A program made the translations under genes and the position numbers. This document shows positions 25,566 through 35,796 of a stretch of DNA of 58,876 nt, piece after piece. Below the pieces are notes generated by a model. The model was not told where the DNA came from and ran no database searches. It saw only the letters and a list, made by a program, of their open reading frames with translations. The first letter of the stretch is position 1, and each line of letters opens with the position of its first letter. The DNA comes from Thermostichus vulcanus str. 'Rupite' (GTDB taxonomy: Bacteria > Cyanobacteriota > Cyanobacteriia > Thermostichales > Thermostichaceae): assembly GCF_022848905.1 (NCBI RefSeq), contig NZ_JAFIRA010000021.1, positions 1 through 58,876 of the forward strand, written 5' to 3'.

Positions 25566-26815
25566 GCGCACAGGCTGAATTTATAGTACATACAATAGTC
25601 CCCATGAAACGGGTCACCACCACACTCAAGCTCAAGTTTCTTGACCTCAATGCGGTCAAAGCAGAGATGTTCGACCAGACGGTTTGTGCGACAACCGAAC
25701 TGGCAAACGAACTGCTCCGCATCAGTCCGAAGGAACGAAAAGCCTTGACAACCGCCAAAGTGGTAACCCCACTCAAGTCGGCCCTCTCCAACCAGGTGAT
25801 TCGCATCCTCAAAGGGAAGGCGGGTAGGCGGGTCAAACACTTCAAAGTGTTCTGGCCAGAGGTCAACAACCAAAACTGGAAGCTGCACAAAGTAGGTAGC
25901 ACCTACTCAGTGAGCTTCCCCACAATTCAGGGTGACAAGCGGGTTCCCCTTGAGGTTGGCAGTTCCTACTATGCCGAGCGTCTTGAGCGCATCCTGGCCG
26001 AACAGGATTGTGAACGGGGAACCTTGAAACTCATGAAGCTACGGGGCTGTTGGTACGCGGTTGTATCTATCACTTGGGAAGTTCCCGAAGTGAAGAGTAC
26101 GGAGCGACTGGGTGTTGACCAGGGGCAGAACCGTTTGGCGGTGGCGGCCACCCGTTGGGGTCGGGCGGTGTTTTTTGGGGGTGGAGAGGTAGCCTATCGT
26201 CGTCGTCGTTTCCAGAAGCGTCGTGCCCAGTTGCAACAGGCGGGTAAATACCGAGCACTCAAGCGACTGGAGCGCAAAGAAGCCCGTTGGATGAGGGCGG
26301 TCAACCACACCGTTAGCCGTCGCATTGTACGGTTTGCCAATGCGGTAAATGCGGATGTGTGGATGGAAGACCTCTCAGGTATCCGCCAATCCAGACAGAG
26401 CCAGAAGGCGCGTTCGGATGCCGGGAAATCGCGCCATACCTGGTCGTACTACGACTTGGAGTGGAAGGTTGCCTACAAGCTGGAGATGGCGGGTAGGACG
26501 CTGCACAAGCGCCCTGCTGCCTACACATCCAAAACTGACCACAGGACAGGATTGATTGGGAAAAGGAGTGGGCATCTGTTCACTGGGCAGGACGGGTATT
26601 GCTGTGATGCCGACTGGAATGCCGCCATAAACATTGCCCAGTGGGACGGCTTTTCGTGTCCCCTGAGTCTAAAAGAAGCCGTATCTGTAATGGGTACGGT
26701 CGGCTCAGGGGATGGGGTAGTTGGCAATCCCCTGAACTCCATGAATCCCTCACAGCTTCAAGCTGTGGGGAGCTAGAAGGGAGAATCCCCCGGTTTCTAA
26801 CCGGGGGAGTGTCAA
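25523..26815 (+). mobile_element. IS200/IS605-group TnpB element, copy 1 (no TnpA)
   Basis: A 1293-bp element flanked on the left by TTAC (25519-25522), the target motif known for IS608. Its left end has a nine-pair palindrome, CCCCCGGTT-TCC-AACCGGGGG, and its right end the same stem with loop TCT (about 26785-26807), ending GTGTCAA. Boundaries come from comparison with copy 2 at 53848-55178: similarity starts just after TTAC and stops after GTGTCAA in both. It has only tnpB, so it would need a transposase in trans. It has replaced the last codons of potC. The tnpB 3' end and right end should encode the guide (omega) RNA. Confidence 0.85.
25604..26776 (+). CDS. tnpB: TnpB RNA-guided endonuclease, copy 1
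   Basis: 390 residues. TnpB cuts DNA next to the TAM using an RNA from the element's right end. The RuvC residues are present: D172 in LGVDQG, E255 in VWMEDLSG, and DADWNAA near 335. The zinc ribbon that usually has two CxxC pairs is degenerate: the first is TSKTDHRTG and the second TGQDG, with only a CC pair next to DADW. Copy 2 has the same loss, so it is not a recent accident. Compared with copy 2, this copy lacks an eight-residue insert before GKRSGHLF and 14 bases in the 5' UTR. Confidence 0.92.
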   Translation: MKRVTTTLKLKFLDLNAVKAEMFDQTVCATTELANELLRISPKERKALTTAKVVTPLKSALSNQVIRILKGKAGRRVKHFKVFWPEVNNQNWKLHKVGSTYSVSFPTIQGDKRVPLEVGSSYYAERLERILAEQDCERGTLKLMKLRGCWYAVVSITWEVPEVKSTERLGVDQGQNRLAVAATRWGRAVFFGGGEVAYRRRRFQKRRAQLQQAGKYRALKRLERKEARWMRAVNHTVSRRIVRFANAVNADVWMEDLSGIRQSRQSQKARSDAGKSRHTWSYYDLEWKVAYKLEMAGRTLHKRPAAYTSKTDHRTGLIGKRSGHLFTGQDGYCCDADWNAAINIAQWDGFSCPLSLKEAVSVMGTVGSGDGVVGNPLNSMNPSQLQAVGS

Positions 26816-26857
26816 TAAACTAAATAACTAAATAATAGATACAAATGGATCAATAAA

Positions 26858-27264
26858 TCAGCTCCCAGGGAGAGTCATAGCTAATTTCGGGAAAGCGCCC
26901 AAAAGCTTTTTGTCCAGAGTAACTAGTTTGGTGTTGAGGGTGACAGCCAAAGCCACGAACTCGCAATCGTAGGCAGAGCAGTCACTTTTTTGGACAAGCT
27001 CCAAGACGGTCAGCGAGTCAACTTCAAATTCTGAACCTTCCAGTAAGCTCTCAGCCTCTCGCTGCAAGCCCATAGCCTGCTCAAAAGAAATATCAAAGAA
27101 ATATCCCCACGTCTCATGTATCCAGCCAGTATGTTTCGAAATTCACTGCGCCAAAGGATCGGGGCAGCCCAGTTTGGCTCCTGCTCCAGTAAGGATTCGG
27201 CAGCAGCAGTGTACGTACCTGGCAAGTACAGGTACGCCAAAACATTGGAGTCAACCACGATCAT
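26858..27264 (-). pseudogene. PIN-domain (VapC/FitB-like) toxin broken by an 11-bp duplication
   Basis: The N-terminal part, IVVDSNVLAYLYLPG with the first catalytic aspartate, is in one frame. The C-terminal part, SLTVLELVQKSDCSAYDCEFVALAV with the later acidic residues, is in another. Between them the 11-mer AAAGAAATATC (plus strand) is repeated exactly at 27084-27094 and 27095-27105. Deleting one copy restores a continuous protein reading GDISFEQAMGLQREAE. PIN toxins are Mg2+-dependent RNases; this one should be inactive. It overlaps its antitoxin by four bases. Confidence 0.9.
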
Positions 27265-27506
27265 GGACGGCCCTGCTGCTTAAAGGCCTCAATGTCCTGC
27301 AAATGGAATTTCCCTGGGAACAAGGAGGCCCGGAGTTGGCGAGCTCTGGCTAGGCGTTCACCAGGTGAGATCTGGGTTGGCAGCAGTACGGATTCTAAGC
27401 ACACGATGGCTTCACTGTTCAAGCTGCGCCGATTCTTTTCTGCTGAGGCTTTCAATCGCTCATAGAGAATGTCAGGAATATTCTTCAAAGTCAGGCTTGT
27501 GGGCAT
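27261..27506 (-). CDS. FitA/VapB-like antitoxin
   Basis: 81 residues from the ATG at 27506 (MPTSLTLKNIPD); the frame is open upstream to 27530. The N-terminal LTLKNIPDILYERLKASAEKNRRSLNSEAI is a ribbon-helix-helix DNA-binding domain of the FitA/Arc kind. The C-terminal tail ending DIEAFKQQGRP would wrap the toxin. It is intact, although its PIN toxin partner is frameshifted, so the pair probably survives only as antitoxin or autoregulator. Confidence 0.85.
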   Translation of the reverse strand: MPTSLTLKNIPDILYERLKASAEKNRRSLNSEAIVCLESVLLPTQISPGERLARARQLRASLFPGKFHLQDIEAFKQQGRP

Positions 27507-27571
27507 GGGGAACCACCATAAGGGAACCACTATGGTTCTATCCTGCTAGAGATTAGAAGAACCCGTCAAGC

Positions 27572-30500
27572 TCACGCACTAAAGTAGCGAGCTGCCGGAT
27601 GATAGGTGATGATTGCAGTGGTGGATTGTTCCGGATCCAACTGATCGCTTTCATCCATGGTTAGGCCAATCCGATCCGCCTTGAGCAGATCCAACAAAAC
27701 CCGTTGATCAGGAATGTGTGGGCAGGCAGGATACCCAAAGCTATAGCGGGATCCGCGATAACCTTGGTGTAAAATCTTGCGGATATCAGAGCTATCTTCC
27801 TGGGCAAATCCCAACTCCCGCCGGATACGGGCATGACACCATTCCGCTAAGGCTTCTGCGAGAGTGACCGCCATGCCGTGGAAATAGAGATAATCGGTGT
27901 ACTGGTTATTGGCGAATAAATGTTGGGCATAGGTGGTCGCTTCTGCACCCACAGTTACGGCTTGCATTGGGAAAACATCCACCAATCCTGTAGAGCGATC
28001 CGCAAAAAAGTCGGCAATACAGTAGCGATTTCCGGTTTTTTGGCGAGGGAAAGTAAAGCAGGCCAACTCTCGGGTTTGAGGCGTCCATTGAAGACGCTCC
28101 ACCGTCGGCAATTGGAAATAGGTGTTGGAGTCGGGATCCAGCAGAAACAACTCTGGAAAACTAGCCGGATCGAAAATGATCAAACGATTCCCTTCAGCTT
28201 GGGCGGGGAAATACCCATACACAATCTTGGGATGTAGGATGTCCTCGCTAACAATCCGTTCTTTCCAGCGTTCGATTACTGGATCCACTTGCGTAGCCAT
28301 AAACTCGGCAAACTCCTCAGCAGATTGCTCACGGGGCTTGCGAATTTGCCATTGCCCCGCCACTAGGGCTTGCTTATCGATGTAGAAAAAGACCTCTGAC
28401 CAAGGGATCTGATCCGAGGTCAGGATTTTGGAGCCCCAAAAGGGTGGAATCGGTCGCTCCGTATCTAGGGTCACGGCTTCCGAACGACGGGTATCTTGCT
28501 CCTGTAGCTCAATCGGTTCGGGGGTGGATCCCACCGTCACTTCCGGGGCAGGGAGGGTAGCGTCCATCTCTTCTGGCTCTAGCTGGACTTTGTCATGAGC
28601 ATCGGAGTGGGATCCCCCATTCTGGGATCCGTTCAAAAAGCCCAGGTGATCATCCCATTGTCCTGCGGCTTTGGCAGGCATCAATTGATCCATAAAGTGC
28701 AGATCGGCAAAAGCATCCCGACCGTAAATGACTTGGCCTTTGTAGGTCTTTTGGCAATCTTCCTCCACAAAGCGGCGCGTCAGAGCAGCCCCCCCTAGGA
28801 TCACAGGAACAGTAATGCCCCGCTCGTTAAATACCTCCAGATTTTCTTTCATAAAGGCAGTGGATTTCACCAGCAAGCCACTCATGGCAATACAGTCAGC
28901 TTTATACTTTTCATAAGCCTCAATGATATTTTCTACCGGTTGCTTGATGCCCAAATTGATCACTTTATAGCCATTGTTGGTGAGGATAATATCCACCAAG
29001 TTTTTGCCAATATCATGTACATCCCCTTTGACGGTGGCAATCAAAAAGGTACCCTTGACCGCATCTCCACCTACTTTTTCCATGAATGGCTCTAAATATT
29101 TGACTGCCGCCTTCATGGTTTCCGCCGACTGCAACACAAACGGCAGCTGCATCTTCCCTGAACCAAAGAGTTCCCCCACCTCTTTCATGCCATCCAGCAG
29201 AAAGGTATTGATGATTTCTAGGGGTGGATACTTTTGTAGAGCTTCCGCAAGGGTATCTTCTAAGCCAATCCGTTCCCCATCAATGATGTGTCGTCGTAGG
29301 CGTTCTTCTAGGGGCAAATCCGCCAGGGATCCCGTAGAGCGCAGATCTTTCCCCGAGACACCCTCAAACAGTTGCGTCAATTCAGTCAGAGGGTCATAGG
29401 TACAAATCCCCTCGGTATTAAACTGTCGCCGATCCCAGATCAAATCCCGACACACCTGCTGCTGATCCTCCGGGATTTTACTCAGGGGCAGGATCTTGGC
29501 AGCGCTAACAATGGCCGCATCCATACCCGCTTCCCGACATTCGTGCAAAAACACCGAATTCAACACCATGCGGGCGGCAGGGGATAACCCAAAGGAGACG
29601 TTGGAGATCCCCAAAACAATATGGGCTTCCGGAAACGCTTGGCGAATGCGGCGGATCCCTTCGATAGTGGCAGCCCCATTGCCCCGGTCTTCCTCAATGC
29701 CGGTAGAAATGGGTAGGGCTAATGGGTCGAAAAAAATCTCGTAGGGCGGGATCCCGAAGGCGACCGCTTGATGGTAGGCTCGCTCGGCAATCTGAAACTT
29801 TTTCTCGGCAGTACGGGCCATCCCCTCTTCGTCGATGGTACCCACCACCACCCCAGCACCGTAAAGTTTGGCCAATTCCAGTACCTTCAAAAAGCGCTCT
29901 TCGCCATCTTCGTAGTTGGTGGAGTTGAGCAAACATTTGCCCCCCGCCACCTTCAGGCCCGCCTCCATCTTTTGCCACTCGGTTGAGTCCAGCATCAGGG
30001 GGATTTGGATTTGCGTGACCAGCCGCGACACCAGCTCGTGCATATCCCGCACGCCATCGCGGCCCACGTAGTCCACGTTGACATCCAAAATATGGGATCC
30101 CTCCCGCACCTGTTCTCGGGCTAGGGCCACCAGACCATCCCAGTCTTCCGCATTGAGCAGCTCCCGCATCTTTTTGGAGCCGCTGGCATTGACCCGCTCG
30201 CCAATGATCAAGAAGGAGTTGTCCTGCGCGTAGGGCTGGGGAGCATAAATCGACGCTGCCGCAGGGATCCGCTCTACGGTTCGGGGTTTGGGTCGCAACC
30301 CTTGCACCGCCTCGACAAGAGCGGCAATGTGATCCGGTCGGGTTCCACAGCAGCCCCCCACCACTGCCACGCCCAGATCCTGGACAAAATGCTGCAAATG
30401 AAAGCGCAATTGTTCGGGGGTGAGTTTGTAATGGGCCTGGCCACCAATGTTTTCCGGCAGCCCGGCGTTGGGAATACAGGAAATCGGGAACGGGGAATGT

Positions 30501-31240
30501 TTGGAGAGATAGCGGATGTGCTCCGTCATTTTGTCGGGGCCGGTGGCACAGTTGAGCCCCAGCACATCAATCGGGTAGGGTTCCAAAATCGCCAGAGCCG
30601 CCCCAATCTCGGTGCCCACCAACATCGTCCCCTGCACCTCAAAGGTGAGCGAGACCACCACCGGCGGGCGAAGCGCACCTTGTTCTGTAAAACCTTTTTC
30701 TGTAAAGACTTGTTGCACAGCCGCCAAGGCCGCCTTGGTCTGTAACACGTCCTGACAGGTCTCAATGATCAACAGATCCGCCCCGCCGTCGAGCAACCCC
30801 CGCACCTGTTCGGCAAAGCTGGCCCGCATCTCATCAAAGCCAATGTGTCCTAGAGTCGGTAATTTGGTGGTGGGACCAATAGAACCGGCCACAAAGCGGG
30901 GTTTGTCAGGGGTGGAATACTCCTGCGCCACCTGCTTGGCCAAACGCGCCGCCGCCACATTCAGTTCGTAGGCTTTGTCCGGGATCCCGTACTCCGCCAA
31001 GACAATCGAGGTGGCCCCGAAGGTGTCCGTCTCGACCACATCCGCCCCCACCTCCAGAAAACCTCGGTGTACCTTTTCCACTGCCTCCGGTCGAGTCAGC
31101 ACCAACATCTCATTACAACCTTCCAACTCTGGGCCGCCAAAATCCTCTGCCGTTAGGTTTTGAGCTTGCAGCGAGGATCCCATCGCTCCATCGAAAACAA
31201 TCACGTGCTCCTGGAGCCGCTGCAGGAAGGGATGCGTCAT
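27572..31240 (-). CDS. metH: Cobalamin-dependent methionine synthase
   Basis: 1222 residues, full length for MetH. It transfers a methyl group from methyltetrahydrofolate to homocysteine through methylcobalamin. Domains in order: homocysteine-binding (1-320, [11 protein letters not shown] and the zinc site [11 protein letters not shown]); pterin-binding (about 345-620, [15 protein letters not shown]); B12 cap and B12-binding (about 650-890, with DVHDIGKN as the DxHxxG cobalt ligand); and SAM activation (C-terminal, [14 protein letters not shown] and [15 protein letters not shown]). An insert of about 60 residues rich in acidic and Gln residues lies before the activation domain. A B12 riboswitch-controlled cobalt transporter is 5 kb away. 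Confidence 0.97.
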   Translation of the reverse strand: MTHPFLQRLQEHVIVFDGAMGSSLQAQNLTAEDFGGPELEGCNEMLVLTRPEAVEKVHRGFLEVGADVVETDTFGATSIVLAEYGIPDKAYELNVAAARLAKQVAQEYSTPDKPRFVAGSIGPTTKLPTLGHIGFDEMRASFAEQVRGLLDGGADLLIIETCQDVLQTKAALAAVQQVFTEKGFTEQGALRPPVVVSLTFEVQGTMLVGTEIGAALAILEPYPIDVLGLNCATGPDKMTEHIRYLSKHSPFPISCIPNAGLPENIGGQAHYKLTPEQLRFHLQHFVQDLGVAVVGGCCGTRPDHIAALVEAVQGLRPKPRTVERIPAAASIYAPQPYAQDNSFLIIGERVNASGSKKMRELLNAEDWDGLVALAREQVREGSHILDVNVDYVGRDGVRDMHELVSRLVTQIQIPLMLDSTEWQKMEAGLKVAGGKCLLNSTNYEDGEERFLKVLELAKLYGAGVVVGTIDEEGMARTAEKKFQIAERAYHQAVAFGIPPYEIFFDPLALPISTGIEEDRGNGAATIEGIRRIRQAFPEAHIVLGISNVSFGLSPAARMVLNSVFLHECREAGMDAAIVSAAKILPLSKIPEDQQQVCRDLIWDRRQFNTEGICTYDPLTELTQLFEGVSGKDLRSTGSLADLPLEERLRRHIIDGERIGLEDTLAEALQKYPPLEIINTFLLDGMKEVGELFGSGKMQLPFVLQSAETMKAAVKYLEPFMEKVGGDAVKGTFLIATVKGDVHDIGKNLVDIILTNNGYKVINLGIKQPVENIIEAYEKYKADCIAMSGLLVKSTAFMKENLEVFNERGITVPVILGGAALTRRFVEEDCQKTYKGQVIYGRDAFADLHFMDQLMPAKAAGQWDDHLGFLNGSQNGGSHSDAHDKVQLEPEEMDATLPAPEVTVGSTPEPIELQEQDTRRSEAVTLDTERPIPPFWGSKILTSDQIPWSEVFFYIDKQALVAGQWQIRKPREQSAEEFAEFMATQVDPVIERWKERIVSEDILHPKIVYGYFPAQAEGNRLIIFDPASFPELFLLDPDSNTYFQLPTVERLQWTPQTRELACFTFPRQKTGNRYCIADFFADRSTGLVDVFPMQAVTVGAEATTYAQHLFANNQYTDYLYFHGMAVTLAEALAEWCHARIRRELGFAQEDSSDIRKILHQGYRGSRYSFGYPACPHIPDQRVLLDLLKADRIGLTMDESDQLDPEQSTTAIITYHPAARYFSA

Positions 31241-31885
31241 AGGAGTCTAGTCCCAAACGGGGTGAAAGTCTGATTCAGGTTAGCATTCGGCCATTTCTCT
31301 GGACTACGCGAGTGAGTTAACTCCCTGCATAGGGATCCCCATTCCTGGTGATGATTGGGTGAAGTTAACATTTTCTTTGCCTGCCCCATTGCTGTTTGCC
31401 AAAGAGCGGGCTAACTTAGGAAGGACGTTTTGGTGTGAACGGCTACAGTTGCCTGCAGAGGCGCGATTCAAAGCCAGTTGTGGGTTGTTGTAGGGGAACT
31501 TCTCCTTGCCTGTTGGGAGTTGTTGAGGTGCTGAATGTCCTGCCCTCTTCATCAAGTGCCTCGCACTGTATCGGAGGATCGGCGAAGAGAAGGGTTCACC
31601 TTTTGGAGTCTCAAAAGGTCCTGCTCACCAAAACGAGTTTTGCGCTAATTTCGTTGAACCCTATGAGCGATATCTGCTTCGAGATTGACCCGAGCGATCG
31701 GCTGTTAAGAGGCGGGCAGACTTGCCTAAAGCAAGTAAAATTTTTGCCTGCGGATCCCTACTCTCTCCAGTTAGGCTCTCTGGGCATCGGCGAACGCAGG
31801 GATGGCAGTCGCTCTCTTCCCTTTGGTGTTTAGGTTCTCTTAGTCGCCTTTCGTTGTCTGTGATCAGGATCACGAGGAACTCAGC
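31241..31885 (+). promoter_or_regulatory. Long untranslated region upstream of rpoD
   Basis: 645 bases without a convincing gene. Palindromes: ACCTTTTG-loop-CAAAAGGT (31598-31619); ACTTGC-CTAAA-GCAAGT followed by A4T5 (31720-31745); and GTGATC-AG-GATCAC (31860-31873), directly before the GAGGA ribosome-binding site at 31874. Promoters of metH (leftward) and rpoD (rightward) must lie here. Long structured leaders are usual for primary sigma factor genes; which hairpin matters is not known. Confidence 0.45.
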
Positions 31886-33103
31886 ATGACTCAAGCAAAG
31901 GAATTGGTGAAGTCTGGTAAAACAGCTCTTCTCGAACCGGATTTGGAAAATCGACCTTCCCTCCCTCTGGGTTCTGATCAGGACAACGGAGCGGACACAA
32001 TCGAGATTGAACTGGATGCCAGTGACACTGATGCTTTTGATGAGGAAGACGAAGAAGAGGAAGCCCTAGAAGAGGAGGGCGAAGCCGCCAGTACTGAAGC
32101 TAAGGGGCGTTCGAAGCGTAAAGCCGCCAGCAAAAAGAAGCACTACACCGATGACTCGATTCGGGTCTACCTACAGGAGATTGGGCGCATTCGGCTGCTG
32201 CGAGCAGATGAGGAAATTGAGCTGGCCCGCAAAATTGCGGATTTATTGGAGCTAGAGCGGATCCGAGAAGCAATTTTTGACCGCATGGGCCTCTGGGAAG
32301 ACCCGGAAGAAGTGCCAGATGCCCTCTGGGCCGAAGAAGTAAAGATGCCTTTACCAGATTTTCGGCGGCGGTTGCATCGGGGGCGTCGGGCCAAGGAGAA
32401 GATGGTGCAGTCTAACCTGCGTTTGGTGGTTTCCATCGCTAAGAAATACATGAACCGGGGCCTATCCTTTCAGGATTTGATCCAAGAGGGATCCCTGGGG
32501 TTGATTCGGGCAGCCGAGAAATTTGACCACGAGAAGGGCTACAAGTTCTCCACCTATGCCACCTGGTGGATTCGGCAAGCCATTACCCGTGCCATTGCTG
32601 ACCAATCCCGCACGATTCGCTTGCCGGTGCACCTCTACGAGACCATCTCCCGCATTAAAAAGGTTACCAAGCTGCTTTCCCAGGAATTGGGTCGCAAACC
32701 CACCGAAGAAGAGATCGCCACCCGTATGGAGATCACCATCGAGAAGTTGCGGTTCATCGCCAAGTCGGCTCAGCTCCCCATCTCTTTAGAAACTCCGATT
32801 GGCAAAGAAGAAGATTCTCGCCTAGGGGACTTCATCGAGTCAGATGGAGAAACTCCAGAGGATCGGGTGGCCAAAGTCCTGCTACGAGAAGATCTTGAAA
32901 GTGTCTTAGAAACCCTCACCTCACGGGAACGAGACGTACTCAAATTGCGCTACGGCTTGGACGATGGCCGCATGAAAACCCTGGAAGAGATTGGGCAGAT
33001 CTTTAACGTCACCCGTGAACGGATCCGGCAGATCGAAGCCAAAGCCCTGCGAAAACTGCGGCACCCTAACCGCAATAGCGTCCTCAAGGAATACATCCGC
33101 TAA
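31886..33103 (+). CDS. rpoD: Principal RNA polymerase sigma factor, SigA/RpoD group 1
   Basis: 405 residues. A very acidic stretch (about 35-75, [15 protein letters not shown]) precedes region 1.2 ([20 protein letters not shown]). Region 2 has the core-binding and -10 recognition block [26 protein letters not shown] and [20 protein letters not shown], with the aromatic melting residues. Region 3 starts [11 protein letters not shown]. Region 4.2, TREDVLKLR-like [13 protein letters not shown] followed by [21 protein letters not shown], contacts the -35 box. The tail ends KEYIR. It is the housekeeping sigma factor, preceded by GAGGA eight bases before the ATG. Confidence 0.96.
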   Translation: MTQAKELVKSGKTALLEPDLENRPSLPLGSDQDNGADTIEIELDASDTDAFDEEDEEEEALEEEGEAASTEAKGRSKRKAASKKKHYTDDSIRVYLQEIGRIRLLRADEEIELARKIADLLELERIREAIFDRMGLWEDPEEVPDALWAEEVKMPLPDFRRRLHRGRRAKEKMVQSNLRLVVSIAKKYMNRGLSFQDLIQEGSLGLIRAAEKFDHEKGYKFSTYATWWIRQAITRAIADQSRTIRLPVHLYETISRIKKVTKLLSQELGRKPTEEEIATRMEITIEKLRFIAKSAQLPISLETPIGKEEDSRLGDFIESDGETPEDRVAKVLLREDLESVLETLTSRERDVLKLRYGLDDGRMKTLEEIGQIFNVTRERIRQIEAKALRKLRHPNRNSVLKEYIR

Positions 33104-33382
33104 GCTACCCATGAGTTAATTGGGCTGGGTTAGTGGATGCGCTGCTATCCAATCCAAAACTGCAGACGCCTGCCCCCCAGAATAGTTCATCACCAAACAG
33201 GGTTGAACCCAACAACCACAACGCCGATAGACGCAAGATACCTATGAGCTGGGCTTGCATCTGCATCACCACCTGATTGGCCGGCCTCCTCCATATCCGC
33301 CAAGATGCGCTCACAGCACTGGAAATAAAGCGAAATAAAGCTGTCCGGCTTCCGTGAGATTGAGCTTGCGGGTGGTGCGTTG

Positions 33383-33556
33383 CGAAAGTCTGGCCCCCAA
33401 GTGCCTTCCCAAACGGAAGAGGTGGGGTTTGAGGCTGTTGATGCCGGATCCCTGGCCAGTGCCCGCTTGCTAGAACCCTATGCCATGCTCTGGATTAAGT
33501 TGGCCATGAGCTTTGAGCAAGGCCGCACCTTCGCCTTTGGCCTGCTCCGCCGTTGA
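33383..33556 (+). pseudogene. C-terminal remnant of an NADPH-dependent F420 reductase-like gene
   Basis: Fifty-seven codons ending in TGA read EEVGFEAVDAGSLASARLLE, then PYAMLWIKLAMSFEQGR. That is the C-terminal half of the second domain of NpdG/F420-dependent NADP oxidoreductases (GFxxVDAGxLxxARxLEP is characteristic). The Rossmann domain with GxGxxG is absent upstream, so only the tail survives. It sits between rpoD and murA in otherwise noncoding DNA. Confidence 0.7.
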
Positions 33557-33602
33557 GCCAGCTTACCCCCACCAGCACAACCAAGAGGCGGGCCACACCC
33601 TC

Positions 33603-34970
33603 TCAAGCCGTAACCGGGATCCGCGCTGTGCTTTCCCCCCGATGCACCTTTGCCCCGACATTGCGCAGCTTCTCGTCAATAGCTTCGTAACCGCGATCGA
33701 TGTAGTGCAATCCGTGGATGGTAGAGGAGCCTTCAGCCGCTAACCCCGCCAACACCAGTGCCGCACCCGCCCGCAGATCGGTAGCCACCACCGGGGCAGC
33801 AGAAAAAGAGGGCACCCCGCGGATTAGGGCCACACGGTTTTTCAGGCGAATGTCCGCTCCCATGCGGTTGAGTTCGGGAATGTGGTGCATCCGGTTTTCG
33901 AATACCGTCTCCTCGATGGTGCAACTGCCTTCACTGAGGGCAGCCAAAGCCATGATCGGCGCTTGTACATCCGTAGGGAACCCTGGATAGGGCAACGTTT
34001 GAATATCCGTAGCCTGACAGAGCCAACCGGATTCCAATTGGGCTGGAGCAATGCGCAGTCGATTCGGGCCTTCTTCTTCCACCCGCAGTCCCATCGCTTG
34101 CAATTTGGCGATCACCGCCCGCAGATGGTCAGGAATAACCGGGCCAACCGTCAGGTTAGAACGGGTGATGGCCCCAGCAATGAGATAGGTGCTGGCCTCA
34201 ATGCGATCGGGGATGACAGTGTATTCCGTGCCATGCAAACGGGGCACCCCCACCACCACCAGCGTATTGGTGCCTACACCGCGAATGCGGGCTCCCATCG
34301 CCTGACAAAAATGGGCCAAGTCCGCCACTTCTGGTTCCTGGGCGGCATTTTCGATCACCGTTTCCCCGTCCGCCAGCGTTGCCGCCATCATCAGGGTTTC
34401 TGTAGCACCGACACTGGGATAGTCGAGGTAGATGCGAGTCCCCACCAACCGGCGAGCATAGGCATGAACCACCCCATGTTCGATCTGGACGGTTGCTCCC
34501 AATGCCTGTAACCCACGCACATGCAGATCCACCGGACGGGATCCGATGGCACAGCCGCCAGGTAAAGGCACTCGTGCCACTCCCAAACGCGCCAACAACG
34601 GCCCAGTGATAAAAAAGCTAGCCCGCAACTGACTGACCAATTCGTAGGGAGCTTGGCAGGTTTTGAGGGAACTGGCATCTAGGTCGAGGGTATGACCGAC
34701 ATGGGAAACTTTGACCCCCAACGTGGTCAGGATCTGCCCCATGCGTTCGATATCCAACAGACGCGGTACATTCTGAATGCGACAGGCAGCGGGGGCCAAA
34801 AGGGATCCTGCCATGAGTGCCAGAGCTGAGTTTTTCGCTCCGCCAATGGGAATATGGCCTTGTAAAGGGTGCTTGCCGGTGATGTGCAAAACGGGGCCAG
34901 CGGCTTCGGGCAGGGATCCGATTCCAGCTAGGGTTGGCGACGGTGCGAACCCTTCCATGATGTCTTTCAA
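33603..34970 (-). CDS. murA: UDP-N-acetylglucosamine 1-carboxyvinyltransferase
   Basis: 455 residues, slightly longer than usual because of a 25-residue N-terminal extension. MurA adds enolpyruvate to UDP-GlcNAc in the first committed peptidoglycan step. The catalytic loop [15 protein letters not shown] has the cysteine (C140) targeted by fosfomycin, and [14 protein letters not shown] has the conserved Lys-Asn pair (K46, N47). The late [16 protein letters not shown] and [17 protein letters not shown] motifs are intact. An in-frame ATG lies at 34958. It is leftward and alone. Confidence 0.96.
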   Translation of the reverse strand: MKDIMEGFAPSPTLAGIGSLPEAAGPVLHITGKHPLQGHIPIGGAKNSALALMAGSLLAPAACRIQNVPRLLDIERMGQILTTLGVKVSHVGHTLDLDASSLKTCQAPYELVSQLRASFFITGPLLARLGVARVPLPGGCAIGSRPVDLHVRGLQALGATVQIEHGVVHAYARRLVGTRIYLDYPSVGATETLMMAATLADGETVIENAAQEPEVADLAHFCQAMGARIRGVGTNTLVVVGVPRLHGTEYTVIPDRIEASTYLIAGAITRSNLTVGPVIPDHLRAVIAKLQAMGLRVEEEGPNRLRIAPAQLESGWLCQATDIQTLPYPGFPTDVQAPIMALAALSEGSCTIEETVFENRMHHIPELNRMGADIRLKNRVALIRGVPSFSAAPVVATDLRAGAALVLAGLAAEGSSTIHGLHYIDRGYEAIDEKLRNVGAKVHRGESTARIPVTA

Positions 34971-35240
34971 TCTTCCTCCTCACCCACTAAAAATGATCGA
35001 GATGATCAACTTTCTCCAAGGGGATCCCTTGGAGAGAGAAGCAGCAGCCAAACGTGCCAATTGGAGCCTGGTGGAGGAAGGAAGAGAAGTGCTACTGGCT
35101 TCGCCTCTATCTTACCGAAAGGGATGGGATTTGCAGCGGCTGCTGGTGGGGATTCAAATTCACGTTTACACAATCCTTGGCCTTGCGAGAGGAAGATTGA
35201 CCCTGCTTTCAAGCTAGGCTCAGAGCAATGTACTAATCAA

Positions 35241-35690
35241 TCACTCATAAATCCAGCTTTGGGCGCTACTTGTCCAGTTCACCAGTTCTGAGTCGCCAAA
35301 CCAGAGGGCAATTTCCCGTTGTGCCGTTTCCAAGCCATCGGAGCCGTGGATGATATTCCGGCCAATATCAATGCCAAAGTCCCCGCGAATGGTACCTGGC
35401 TCAGCCTCAAGGGGGTTGGTTTTGCCGATCAACTTGCGGGCGGCGGCTACCACCCCTTTGCCTTCCCAAACCATGGCAACAACCGGTCCAGAGGTGATAA
35501 ATTGCACCAACCCAGGGAAGAAGGGCCGCTCTTTGTGCTCGGCATAGTGGTTTTCCGCCAGCTCCTGGCTCACCTGCATCAGCTTCAGGCCCACCAGTTG
35601 GTACCCCCGGCTTTCTAGGCGTTGGATGATGGTGCCCACTAGGCCCCGCTGCACACCGTCCGGTTTAATGGCGATAAAGGTGCGCTCCAT
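35241..35690 (-). CDS. ndk: Nucleoside diphosphate kinase
   Basis: 149 residues. Ndk balances nucleoside triphosphates through a phosphohistidine intermediate. The active-site histidine is H115 in NIIHGSDG; the start [15 protein letters not shown] and the [21 protein letters not shown] block are diagnostic. Length is standard. It is leftward, between murA and hupE, with no sign of co-transcription. Confidence 0.97.
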   Translation of the reverse strand: MERTFIAIKPDGVQRGLVGTIIQRLESRGYQLVGLKLMQVSQELAENHYAEHKERPFFPGLVQFITSGPVVAMVWEGKGVVAAARKLIGKTNPLEAEPGTIRGDFGIDIGRNIIHGSDGLETAQREIALWFGDSELVNWTSSAQSWIYE

Positions 35691-35796
35691 GTGTTTTCCC
35701 CTCGTTGTTACAGATCTTCACCGTTATCCTTGTACTGGATTAGGGATCCCCAGCGCAAGAGAGCCGATCAGCAGACTTGGAGACTGGCGCATCCCG

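Noticed and set aside
31435-31833. 132-codon plus-strand ORF upstream of rpoD
   Set aside because: No recognisable domain, and it overlaps the structured leader. It looks like chance in a long noncoding region.
33105-33314. 69-codon minus-strand ORF downstream of rpoD
   Set aside because: It overlaps nothing known but shows no domain or start signal; probably spurious.
34998-35217. Possible small gene between murA and ndk
   Set aside because: It starts within a frame shadowing murA and has no recognisable fold, no ribosome-binding site and no terminator.
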